A stretch of DNA of 64,000 bases from Sanyastnella coralliicola. Its GTDB lineage: Bacteria; Bacteroidota; Bacteroidia; Flavobacteriales_D; Sanyastnellaceae. The notes under the pieces are model-generated. The model did not search any database, had not been told where the DNA came from, and saw only the letters and a program-made list of their open reading frames with translations. The stretch is taken from the NCBI RefSeq assembly GCF_030845195.1, contig NZ_CP132543.1, positions 575,501 through 639,500 on the forward strand, read 5' to 3'. Of the stretch, positions 39,001 through 46,025 are shown one piece after another (within the stretch, counting starts at the first letter, position 1; each line of letters begins with the position of its first letter). Position numbers and translations under genes: made by a program.

Positions 39001-39128
39001 ACGCAGGAGATTTGCTTGAGTTCCTTGCACAATATGGCCAAACCGGTTTTGACCTAACTGCTGATTTCAACGGTGATGGTTTAGTTAACGTAGCAGACTT
39101 ACTAATCTTACTTGGTTACTATGGCTGA
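36054..39128 (+). CDS. Large secreted multidomain protein with dockerin-like C-terminus
   Basis: 1024 residues from ATG 36054. The frame is open to 35841, but MPSYLKLVLLLLLVGTASF is a signal peptide and the upstream part is antisense to the divergent gene. The body has repeated beta-sandwich modules with paired cysteines (PGEYCAQFNL, PGDFCFRMGY, AGNYCLRVTN are equivalent turns). A module of about 160 residues occurs twice (around 505-700 and 770-950), with GLYGG/SLYGG and VSFCL. The end has GCLDSDACNYSP...DDGSC and then two calcium-loop repeats, DLNGDGNTNAGDLLEFLAQY and DFNGDGLVNVADLLILLGYY, like a dockerin. No T9SS sorting domain is seen. Likely a cell-surface or released adhesin; ligand unknown. 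A/T-rich. Confidence 0.85.
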   Translation: MPSYLKLVLLLLLVGTASFIQAQEDCDGWNFQLFYGFPDCNTGNLEVNLNIVGTDDDDDAWTVWFSYGYGYQPILWYVVAEPGDNYFNLSGFEDYPFESELLIVEVATSPSPNYPFGHCVEEEQYSLSYVFNNVKEPAYGSIQEEQGPSCDGAFDGWIRLYKQQEYDDFTLNIYPENPYLEIESSDQYIDIFGITNAEYSIELSLPAVDDAFNCTQLFEIDIPVNNGNSIIDSYEVSTVECVNGQLGSRVVTIEHDVYHHEILILEIVDQETGVTVPISTEWNSSIWGSSVDVSGLNPGEYCAQFNLIGSSCVQELCFEVENSPYEFTLSQPDVESSCNSEGEYSGSAEISYSLIESLEPYIWEVIDQESMEAIEAEIELLENETFLVSELPPGDFCFRMGYENMDCARQSCFTVDPPPISFSIEQSYLSPSYCDQNGEVEAWASFTYENLNEGIGFSAELFTIFGAPVPTSIAWYSDSLLVFAPEAGNYCLRVTNNQTLCSVESCFELVDWTPNPINVGAIQLAETCGDPDGVASILFEGPLSDFLIDNVEIFVDHPFAGYYSPQILEFQYNAIIVGSLYGGYQDIIVKLFGCEWSFNKYMGETPGLTFEGYTADLVTVTDESFILDIDVQSSGEQFFLSYDGVTHYLPGFVEFPLGTEPVVSFCLFGDPNCCHDVTIPLEEIAGLYGTPVGSYCPEEPGGFILSYFFSDYDMSDLEIDLTPPVADAQYEYSSGSVQIGNLPQGEYTINVTSEIDPELTFTEEFSVESTDVLTPLAIWTIDFPECHLNPTGVAKAVFSFDANAAILEGMEITINHPEFGIHEAEILSVSNNEITFTGLYGGVQLVEFNYGVCQWILSKSMLSQPGGSYDGFSYSIGEIGVELTEISVDVDANENFQMHFQEEVYDLPLNDYFPVGEETNVSFCLTNDNTCCVDEVISIPALVLIYGCLDSDACNYSPTANTDDGSCAYGVNCGDLNGDGNTNAGDLLEFLAQYGQTGFDLTADFNGDGLVNVADLLILLGYYG

Positions 39129-39538
39129 TCTCCAGGATGGAAATTTTTGATTGATAGTTGCTACCGTCGAGTTCAACTAAATATACTATCCGCCAGAGGC
39201 GGACTAATCACGCTATCCAGCCGAAGGCGAACTAATCATGCTGATTCCGGCGTCCGGCGTCCGGCATCCGTTATGATCCGTCACAATTCAGGTTTCCCGT
39301 TAATCATGCTACCCCTAACCACCGCAATCCGCAATCCGCAATCCGCAATCCGCAATCCGCAATCCGCGATCCGCGATCCTCTTTCCGCATTCTCCACGGA
39401 CGCCGGACGCCGGATGCCGGATTCAAATGTTAAAATCCACCCCCCTCTGTAAACTTTCGTGTTAGCAATTCGTCTAACGGCATATATGCCGCTTTGGATA
39501 GTTCCCTAACTTACTTAGCGGTACGAAACTGACCAGTC
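39129..39538 (+). repeat. 410-nt repeat island 10
   Basis: Starts with two palindromes (ccgcc-aga-ggcgg type and a degenerate one) joined by actaatcacgct, then tccggcg/tccggca heptads (about 39245-39268), a linker, tacccctaacc, and a long heptad array 39325-39420. The remaining 118 nt lead to the DUF1800 gene; no clear -7 box. Confidence 0.83.
39325..39420 (+). repeat. Mixed heptad array joining caatccg and gccggac families
   Basis: Units in one phase: caatccg x6, cgatccg, cgatcct, ctttccg, cattctc, cacggac, gccggac, gccggat, gccgg. The array passes from one family to another through intermediate units without shifting phase. Confidence 0.9.
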
Positions 39539-41389
39539 ATGAAATACTCACTCCTCGCCGCCATGGCGCTGTGGTGTTTGTCTGCGCAATCCCAGATCTT
39601 TCAAGATCATTTTGGGGCCGGACAAGACAACGGCGTCACGGTCACCTCGTCGAGCCAGTCGAATGGTACTAGCCACCAAGCGACAATCAATGGTCTCGGC
39701 CTCAACCAACACCTGAAGGATGCGTCTCGCTTCCTGGGGCAAGCATCACTCGGTGCAGATTATGAATTGATTCAAGATGTAGCTTCTGTAGGACCAGAGT
39801 TCTGGATGGAACAGCAGTTTGAAGCACCACTCGTTTCCTTCCGCGATACGATGGATATGGTGTGGAACGACTTCCTCCAACAGTATTACGATATCTATGG
39901 AGAAGAAGAGGTCTACGAAAACCCAAACATTTTCCCATTGTCGATCTATTGGCGTCAAGCTTGGTGGCATAATGTGATGCACTCGGAAGACCAGTTGCGA
40001 CAGCGAATCGCCTTGGCGCTTTCTGAAATCTTCGTGGTTTCGGAACGCAGTGACTTGGAAATCGCAGGACATGGGTTGGCAGCGTACTATGATATGCTCT
40101 ACCAAAATTCTTTCGGCAACTTCCGCGACTTGATTGAGGATGTGACGATGCACCCCGTGATGGGCTACTACTTAAGTCACCTCAACAACGAGCGAACCGA
40201 TGAAGAGAACAACATCCAACCCGATGAGAATTATGCGCGTGAGGTCATGCAGCTGTTCACGATCGGTTTGTATGAGCTAAATAACGACGGTAGTATCCAA
40301 TTCGACGATGACAATGAACCGATTGCATCTTATGATAACGATGACATTCAGGAGTTCGCTAAGATCTTCACCGGACTAGCACCAGCAGAATACTGGTGGC
40401 ATTGGGATGATATCAGTGATATCCCAGTCCAATGGGATGGTGAGTTCAACACCATTCCAACCATCAATACGTGGTTGCCAATGGAGATCAACGAAGCATG
40501 GCACGAACCAGGGGAGAAGTACCTACTCAACGGACAAGTAGTTCCTTCAGGTCAATCAGGGGCAGAAGATATTTCTGATGCCATGGACAACCTCTTCAAT
40601 CACCCGAATGTGGGGCCTTTCATTGGTAAGCAGTTAATTCAGCGCCTAGTGAAGTCGAACCCTTCACCGGAATACGTTTCGCGTGTCGCAGATGCATTCA
40701 ACGATAACGGGGAAGGCGTACGTGGAGATATGAAAGCAGTGATTCGCCAAGTCTTACTGGACCCAGAAGCTCGTGACTGTGAATGGATCGAACTTCCTTC
40801 GAGCGGTAAGATGCGTGAGCCGATGATTCGTATGACACAGATCCTTCGCGCCTTTGACGCGGCGAATGAGTCAGGAGATATGTGGGCCGTTGGTGGATGG
40901 TACCAAGAAGCGACCTACCAATCGCCACTCGGGGCCCCTTCGGTATTCAATTTCTTCCTGCCAAGTCACTCACCTCACGGACCAATCTTCGATGAAGGAC
41001 TCGTAGCTCCTGAGTTTGAGATCTTGACTTCGGCGACAGCCATTAACTATGTCAATCTCGTGTACTTCATGTTCCTGGGTGATTTCTATCTAGATGTGAG
41101 TACTGAAGCCAGCGAAAACAACATTGGTTTCCCTGAATTCAACTGGGATCTTTTGGCAGAAGAAGATCGCGTTGATCTTGACCTCAGTGATGAGGTCTTA
41201 CTCTCCACGCAAGGAGAAGTCTTGATGGATCGTTTGGATATACTCCTGACTGGAGGAACCATGTCAGACGAGACCAAAGAAGAGATCGGCGACGCAGTCG
41301 AACTGATGGCCCTCTTTGATGATGAGGCCGCGGTGAAAGCAGGTATTTTCTTAACACTAATCAGCCCAGACTATGTCATCCAAAAATAA
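39539..41389 (+). CDS. DUF1800 family exported protein
   Basis: 616 residues with signal peptide MKYSLLAAMALWCLSAQSQ. DUF1800 features: LKDASRFLGQASLGADYELI, LRQRIALALSEIFVVSE, YYDMLYQNSFGNFRDLIEDV, MHPVMGYYLSHL and DENYAREVMQLFTIGLYELN, then GVRGDMKAVIRQVLLDPEAR. DUF1800 proteins are nearly always encoded beside a DUF1501 protein, as here; the role of the pair is unknown. The family usually starts its fold at the same place, so length is normal. It overlaps the next gene by 17 nt. Confidence 0.92.
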   Translation: MKYSLLAAMALWCLSAQSQIFQDHFGAGQDNGVTVTSSSQSNGTSHQATINGLGLNQHLKDASRFLGQASLGADYELIQDVASVGPEFWMEQQFEAPLVSFRDTMDMVWNDFLQQYYDIYGEEEVYENPNIFPLSIYWRQAWWHNVMHSEDQLRQRIALALSEIFVVSERSDLEIAGHGLAAYYDMLYQNSFGNFRDLIEDVTMHPVMGYYLSHLNNERTDEENNIQPDENYAREVMQLFTIGLYELNNDGSIQFDDDNEPIASYDNDDIQEFAKIFTGLAPAEYWWHWDDISDIPVQWDGEFNTIPTINTWLPMEINEAWHEPGEKYLLNGQVVPSGQSGAEDISDAMDNLFNHPNVGPFIGKQLIQRLVKSNPSPEYVSRVADAFNDNGEGVRGDMKAVIRQVLLDPEARDCEWIELPSSGKMREPMIRMTQILRAFDAANESGDMWAVGGWYQEATYQSPLGAPSVFNFFLPSHSPHGPIFDEGLVAPEFEILTSATAINYVNLVYFMFLGDFYLDVSTEASENNIGFPEFNWDLLAEEDRVDLDLSDEVLLSTQGEVLMDRLDILLTGGTMSDETKEEIGDAVELMALFDDEAAVKAGIFLTLISPDYVIQK

Positions 41390-42809
41390 TGCACACAAGA
41401 ACGGCATGTCGCGCCGTAAATTCCTCGGGCAAGCTAGTTGTGCCCTGGTAGGATCAGCGACCTTCCTCAATTCTTACTTCAACTTGGGGATGATGAATGC
41501 GCTCGCAAAACCAGCGATGAGCTCACCGTTGATGCCATTGACGGGTGACTATAAGGCTACAGTATGTATTCTTCTAGCAGGAGGAAATGACAGCTACAAC
41601 ATGCTGGTTCCTTCTACAACGGAGATCTACAATAACTACGCTGCTTCTCGTTCGAATCTTGCGTTACCGCAAGGAAGCTTACTTCCTTTGAACTTCACAG
41701 ATGGAGACGGCTATAGTTACGGTCTACACCCAAGCATGCCGGAACTTCAAGGTTTGTTTAACACTGGAAAGGCGGCCTTCATTTCGAATGTCGGCACGCT
41801 TCGTCAGCCAACCACCAAGCAACAGGTGATCGATGGTACAGCGCTGCTTCCGCTCGGATTGCTTTCGCACTCGGATCAAATTCAACAATGGCAGACGAGC
41901 TTGCCTCAAGAGCGTACCTCGAAAGGTTGGGGTGGACGAATGGCCGATATCCTGCACACCTTGAATGACAATCAGGATGTGAGTATGAGCATTTCACTCA
42001 GTGGGGTAAACACTTTCCAAACTGGAAACGAGATCATTGAATTTGCGATTGAGAATTCTGGAAATGGAAGTGTGGGAATCAACATCTTCGAAGAAGAAGA
42101 CCCATTCAACCAATTGCTTGGAAATACAGCGCAAAGTGTACTTGAGCAAGAGTACCAAGACATCTTCAAGCAGACCTACCGCGACAAGGTATTGAACGCA
42201 CAAGGGTCACACGAAGCCTTTAGTTCTGCGATTGCAGGGGTGAGTGAGTTTGTAACGCAGTTCAACCCTCAGAACCCAATTTCACAGAACATGCAGATGA
42301 TTGCGAAGAGTATCGCAGCAAGCTCTGTTCTAGGACATACGCGCCAAACCTACTTCCTTACTTTCGGGGGGTGGGATCACCACGATGAGGTTCTTGAGAA
42401 TCAACAAGCGATGCTTGCCCTCGTGTCTCAAGCCCTCGGAGAATTCCAAGCAGCAATGGAAGAGATCAACATGGATGATTGTGTAACCACTTTCACCATC
42501 TCTGATTTCGCCCGAACACTCACTTCAAACGGAAACGGAACGGATCACGCATGGGGCGGAAACGCTATCGTGATGGGCGGCGCAGTTAACGGCGGACAAA
42601 TCTATGGTCAGTACCCGAACCTCGGATTGGGATCAGACCAAGAGGTAGGAAATGGAATCATCCTTCCAACAACATCCGCTGATGAGTACTTCGCTGAACT
42701 CGCCTTATGGATGGGCGTGGAACCAGGAGACATGGAGTACATCCTCCCGAACCTGGGTGAATTCTTCGACATTAATAATGGCCAGCCAATCGGCTTCATG
42801 AATATCTAA
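41373..42809 (+). CDS. DUF1501 family protein with Tat signal
   Basis: 478 residues. Twin-arginine signal near the start (MSRRKFLGQASCALVG), so it is exported folded. DUF1501 belongs to the alkaline phosphatase/sulfatase-like fold; seen are VCILLAGGNDSYNMLVP, LHPSMPELQGLFNTGKAAFI, SHSDQIQQWQ and SDFARTLTSNGNGTDHAWGG near the C-terminus. The overlap of 17 nt with the DUF1800 gene indicates coupled translation. Substrate unknown. Confidence 0.92.
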   Translation: MSSKNNAHKNGMSRRKFLGQASCALVGSATFLNSYFNLGMMNALAKPAMSSPLMPLTGDYKATVCILLAGGNDSYNMLVPSTTEIYNNYAASRSNLALPQGSLLPLNFTDGDGYSYGLHPSMPELQGLFNTGKAAFISNVGTLRQPTTKQQVIDGTALLPLGLLSHSDQIQQWQTSLPQERTSKGWGGRMADILHTLNDNQDVSMSISLSGVNTFQTGNEIIEFAIENSGNGSVGINIFEEEDPFNQLLGNTAQSVLEQEYQDIFKQTYRDKVLNAQGSHEAFSSAIAGVSEFVTQFNPQNPISQNMQMIAKSIAASSVLGHTRQTYFLTFGGWDHHDEVLENQQAMLALVSQALGEFQAAMEEINMDDCVTTFTISDFARTLTSNGNGTDHAWGGNAIVMGGAVNGGQIYGQYPNLGLGSDQEVGNGIILPTTSADEYFAELALWMGVEPGDMEYILPNLGEFFDINNGQPIGFMNI

Positions 42810-42813
42810 GACC

Positions 42814-43539
42814 ATGAAAAAGACACTCTTTCTATTTTCATTGATCACATCAAGCTTGCTGGCCTCAGCGCAATGTGATTTCGGCTCACACAGCATTAAC
42901 TGGGAAGACGCCTGGTTGTCATGCTCCACTTCCGAAAACCCAAACCCAGAACGCGGTGAAGGACATTGGATCATGTACGATCTCGGTTCACCACATGCTT
43001 TCTTTGAGTCACACATCTGGAACTTAAACGTACCAGACCAAACAGGACAAGGCGCACGCAACTGCTACTTTGATTTTTCTGTTGACGGAGAGACATGGGA
43101 GAACTTCGGAACCTTCGAGGTAAACGAAGCCCCAGGAAACGATGACTACTCCGGAGAATCAGGCCCCTATTTCGACGGCATCGTCGGACGATACATGCTC
43201 ATCACCATCGACACCAACTGGGATGGAAGTGAATGCTCAGGTATCTGCGAGATCAAGGTAGACGTAGAAGACACCACAGTCGATATCGAAGAAATCACGG
43301 CCTCTCTTGAGTTCAGCGCGTTCCCTAACCCGGTACGTGACGTCCTCACCATCCGCCACTATGAAAGCGGTACCCTAGACCTCGAAGTCTACAACAGCTC
43401 CGGCCAACTCGTCCACAGCGACCAAGTATTCGGAACGACATCTTTCCTTGAGGTAAGCTCTTGGGAAGGAGGGTTGTACCTCGTTGTATTGAAGAATTCA
43501 GAAGGGGTGCGGGCTGTTAGGAGAGTGGTGGTAGAGTGA
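42814..43539 (+). CDS. Secreted protein with T9SS type A sorting domain
   Basis: 241 residues. Signal peptide MKKTLFLFSLITSSLLASA. Residues about 20-150 form a discoidin-like jelly roll (WIMYDLGSPHAFFESHIWNL, CYFDFSVDGETWENFGTF, GRYMLITIDTNWDGSECSGI). The last about 80 residues are a T9SS sorting domain: FSAFPNPVRDVLTIRH, DLEVYNSSGQLVHS, GGLYLVVLKN, ending RAVRRVVVE. It starts 4 nt after the DUF1501 gene, so the three genes form one operon. The protein should be displayed on or released from the cell surface by T9SS and may bind a polymer. Confidence 0.92.
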   Translation: MKKTLFLFSLITSSLLASAQCDFGSHSINWEDAWLSCSTSENPNPERGEGHWIMYDLGSPHAFFESHIWNLNVPDQTGQGARNCYFDFSVDGETWENFGTFEVNEAPGNDDYSGESGPYFDGIVGRYMLITIDTNWDGSECSGICEIKVDVEDTTVDIEEITASLEFSAFPNPVRDVLTIRHYESGTLDLEVYNSSGQLVHSDQVFGTTSFLEVSSWEGGLYLVVLKNSEGVRAVRRVVVE

Positions 43540-43721
43540 TGTTAGTCCGCCTGAGGTGGATAGCATGATTAGGACCGCCTAAGGCGGATAGCATGGTCAG
43601 GCAGATAGCAGTAATTCGATTGTTATGGAAACGGATGCCGGACGCCGGATGCCGGAATTAGCATGATTAGGCGGATAGTAATTATTCGATTGGTATGGAA
43701 ACGGACGCCGGACGCCGGACG
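43540..43721 (+). repeat. Repeat island 11, left part
   Basis: Two ccgcc-type palindromes with tagcatgattag, then two similar stretches (gcggatagtaat-tcgatt-gttatggaaacgg) at about 43605-43633 and 43674-43703, each followed by gccggac/gccggat heptads. The array stops at 43721, where the IS3 element is inserted, and resumes at 45045. Confidence 0.83.
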
Positions 43722-43761
43722 AGTCCCATCCTGAAATAGGTTGACATTAAAACCAAACACA

Positions 43762-44124
43762 ATGTCACAAACCTATTCAATCCGCCAGCGCTTCAGTTTA
43801 GCGCTAAAACATGAGATCTGCGACCTAGTGAGCAGTGGTGAAATGAGCATGACAGAAGCACGTAGACACTTTCATATCAAGGGTCATAGTACAATCCTAG
43901 ATTGGATGCGTAAATTTGGTTATCTCGAGACCCATCAAGCCATGTCACATCCATCTAAGAAAGAAGATCCAGAAGCTCTAGCAGCTCGTATTCGTGCCTT
44001 AGAAGCGCAGCTAAAAGAGGAAAAACTCAAGACTCAGTTACTTGATGCGATGATCGATATAGCTGAAGATCAGCTGAAGATCAACATCAGAAAAAAGTCC
44101 GATACCAAGCAGTCGAACAAGTAA
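43762..44124 (+). CDS. IS3 transposase OrfA
   Basis: 120 residues from ATG 43762. Helix-turn-helix protein that binds the IS ends: IRQRFSLALKHEICDLVSSG, MTEARRHFHIKGHSTILDWM, then a leucine-rich coiled coil LAARIRALEAQLKEEKLKTQ. A TTG at 43741 lies in the inverted repeat and is not needed. The frame carries the slippery heptamer A AAA AAG at 44091-44097, in phase, so part of the ribosomes shift by -1 into OrfB. Confidence 0.93.
   Translation: MSQTYSIRQRFSLALKHEICDLVSSGEMSMTEARRHFHIKGHSTILDWMRKFGYLETHQAMSHPSKKEDPEALAARIRALEAQLKEEKLKTQLLDAMIDIAEDQLKINIRKKSDTKQSNK
44091..44097 (+). promoter_or_regulatory. Programmed -1 frameshift site A AAA AAG
   Basis: The codons of OrfA here are AGA-AAA-AAG, giving X XXY YYZ exactly. 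The -1 frame is open from 44097 without stop to the OrfB end at 44999, so a fused OrfAB protein can be made. This arrangement is well known in IS3-family elements. Confidence 0.9.
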
Positions 44125-44150
44125 AACAGGAGAATGCAAGCACCTCCCTG

Positions 44151-44999
44151 GTGGTGTTATGCAGGCTACTTGGTGTAACCAGACAATCGTATTATAAATC
44201 ACAGAAGACAAGGGAGCGAACGCTTTTGCAAGAGGAAGTGGTTCTATCTCTGGTGTCTGAAGTCCGTTCCAAGCTACCACGAGTTGGTACACGCAAGCTG
44301 TACCATATGATCAAGTCAGAAATGGATGAAAATGAGTTGAAAATCGGTCGAGACCGTCTGTTTGATATTCTTCGCTCTAATGGGATGTTGGTAAAGGTTC
44401 GTCGTAACAAGGCCAAGACGACGTTCTCCTACCGTTGGTTTAATCGCTTCGATAATCTCACAGAAGGAATCCGGCTTAGTGGGTCTAACCAACTGTGGGT
44501 GAGTGATATTACCTATGTTCGAGTAGGTAGTAAGTTCTTGTACTTATCCTTGATTACGGATGCTTACTCAAGACGAATCGTGGGTTATCATCTATCGCGC
44601 TCCTTGGATCGTTCAGGATGTATAGCCGCCTTGCGAATGGCGCTATCAACGACAACCAGCACGGAAGGTCTTATCCATCATTCAGATCGCGGAGTCCAAT
44701 ACTGTTCGAGTGAATACACAGCATTGCTGGAACAACACGGAATCCGAATCTCAATGACTCAGAACTCCCAACCGTTGGACAATCCTAAAGCTGAACGAAT
44801 CAATGGTATCATCAAAGGAGAGTTCTTAGATAGCTACAACTTAAGAGGCTTAGATGACGCACGAGAAGGAGTCCGCAAAGCTGTTGCACTGTACAACTCG
44901 CTTCGACCACATGAAAGCTTAAGGCTAGCTACGCCCAACCAAGTTCACTTTGAAAAAGACAACCTAAAACAGGAAACAAGAACACTTGTAAACCTATAA
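44151..44999 (+). CDS. IS3 transposase OrfB (integrase core)
   Basis: 282 residues if started at GTG 44151; more likely made as an OrfAB fusion by frameshift. DDE domain of the rve type: WVSDITYVRV (first Asp), LIHHSDRGVQYCS (second Asp), and QNSQPLDNPKAERINGIIKG with the Glu. The N-terminal part RLLGVTRQSYYKS is an HTH_21 domain. All catalytic residues are present, so the element is probably active or recently was. Confidence 0.95.
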   Translation: MVLCRLLGVTRQSYYKSQKTRERTLLQEEVVLSLVSEVRSKLPRVGTRKLYHMIKSEMDENELKIGRDRLFDILRSNGMLVKVRRNKAKTTFSYRWFNRFDNLTEGIRLSGSNQLWVSDITYVRVGSKFLYLSLITDAYSRRIVGYHLSRSLDRSGCIAALRMALSTTTSTEGLIHHSDRGVQYCSSEYTALLEQHGIRISMTQNSQPLDNPKAERINGIIKGEFLDSYNLRGLDDAREGVRKAVALYNSLRPHESLRLATPNQVHFEKDNLKQETRTLVNL

Positions 45000-45044
45000 C
45001 AGTAAATTAGTACAAACACTGTCAACTTTTTTTAGGACGGGTCA

Positions 45045-45114
45045 ACGCCGGACGCCGGACGCCGGACGCCGGACGCCGGACGCCGGACGCCGGACGCCGG
45101 ACGCCGGACGCCGG
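45045..45114 (+). repeat. Heptamer array acgccgg, 10 copies
   Basis: 70 nt of perfect tandem acgccgg (= gccggac), ten copies, directly after the IS right end. It is the right half of the array in which the element landed; hemF ends 9 nt after it. Confidence 0.95.
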
Positions 45115-45122
45115 TGTATGTG

Positions 45123-46025
45123 TCATTTTCTAATACCCAGATAATCAATCCCCTTCCTCAGCCCCGCAAGCGTCTCCGCCTCACGACTACCCTCTTCCGG
45201 TTCGTGCATGTATTCCCAGTTGGCAGTAGCAGGGAGGCTCATGAGGATCGACTCTGTTCGTCCGTTGGAGATGAGGCCGAAGCGGGTGCCGCGATCATGG
45301 ACGAGGTTGAACTCAACGTAGCGTCCGCGGCGTAGGAGTTGCCATTCTTTTTCTGAAGATGTGAAAGGAAGGTCTTTCTTCTTTTCCGCGATAGCGATAT
45401 ACGTAGGAGCGAAAGTTCGTCCGACGGCGCAAGCGAAGTCAAAGAAGTCTTGTTTGTTGCCGCCTTCTCGTCCGAGGTCATCGAAGAAGATACCTCCGAT
45501 ACCGCGTGTTTCATTGCGATGCGGGAGGTAGAAGTAGTTGTCTGCCCAGTCTTTAAATTTCGGGTAATAGGCTGCATCAAATCGATCACACACGCCTTTC
45601 ATTTGTTCGTGGAAGAAGCGTGCTTCGTCACGATCAATGTAGTGTGGAGTCAGGTCAATTCCGCCGCCGAACCAGTACGTCCCGTCGCTCAATTCGAAGT
45701 AGCGAATGTTCATGTGAATGATGGGAACTGGCGGGTTGTTCGGATGAAGTACAATGCTCACCCCAGTGGCAAAGAAGGTCTCAGAATCGTTTTTAAGCTG
45801 GGCTTTCAACTGAGGCGAACAAACCCCATGGACTTCTGAGAAGTTCACTCCACCTTTCTCAATAACGGCGCCATCACGCATCACGCGTGACCGACCTCCG
45901 CCTCCGCCTTCGCGGTTCCATGAATCTTCTCTGAATGTTCCTTTTCCATCAAATTCCGCTAGCGCGGAACAGATCTCATCTTGAATCGACTGATATGCCG
46001 AGGTGATCTCTTGTCTAGTGGGCAT
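45123..46025 (-). CDS. hemF: Oxygen-dependent coproporphyrinogen III oxidase
   Basis: 300 residues. Converts coproporphyrinogen III to protoporphyrinogen IX with O2 in heme synthesis. Seen: WNREGGGGGRSRVMRDGAVI, EKGGVNFSEVHG, the conserved YFELSDGTYWFGGGIDLTPH with the metal-linked His residues, and GRYVEFNLVHDRGTRFGL. The length is normal. The start overlaps the end of the LysM gene by 11 nt, so it is last in the guaA-LysM-hemF unit. Its 3' end lies 9 nt from the gccggac array. Confidence 0.97.
   Translation of the reverse strand: MPTRQEITSAYQSIQDEICSALAEFDGKGTFREDSWNREGGGGGRSRVMRDGAVIEKGGVNFSEVHGVCSPQLKAQLKNDSETFFATGVSIVLHPNNPPVPIIHMNIRYFELSDGTYWFGGGIDLTPHYIDRDEARFFHEQMKGVCDRFDAAYYPKFKDWADNYFYLPHRNETRGIGGIFFDDLGREGGNKQDFFDFACAVGRTFAPTYIAIAEKKKDLPFTSSEKEWQLLRRGRYVEFNLVHDRGTRFGLISNGRTESILMSLPATANWEYMHEPEEGSREAETLAGLRKGIDYLGIRK

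Larger units (their letters stand above)
43722..45044 (+). mobile_element. IS3-family insertion sequence, 1323 bp
   Basis: Inverted repeats: the left end 43725-43745 matches the reverse complement of the right end (45021-45041) at 17 of 21 positions (CCCATCCTGAAATAGGTTGAC-like against CCCGTCCTAAAAAAAGTTGAC). The right end closes with TGA on the complementary strand. ACG at 43719-43721 and 45045-45047 is a plausible 3-bp target duplication. The two frames encode an HTH protein and an integrase. The element sits in a gccggac array; both flanks are gccggac units. It looks intact. Confidence 0.93.

Noticed and set aside
43741-43761. TTG start for IS OrfA at 43741
   Set aside because: It lies inside the left inverted repeat; ATG 43762 is the normal start.
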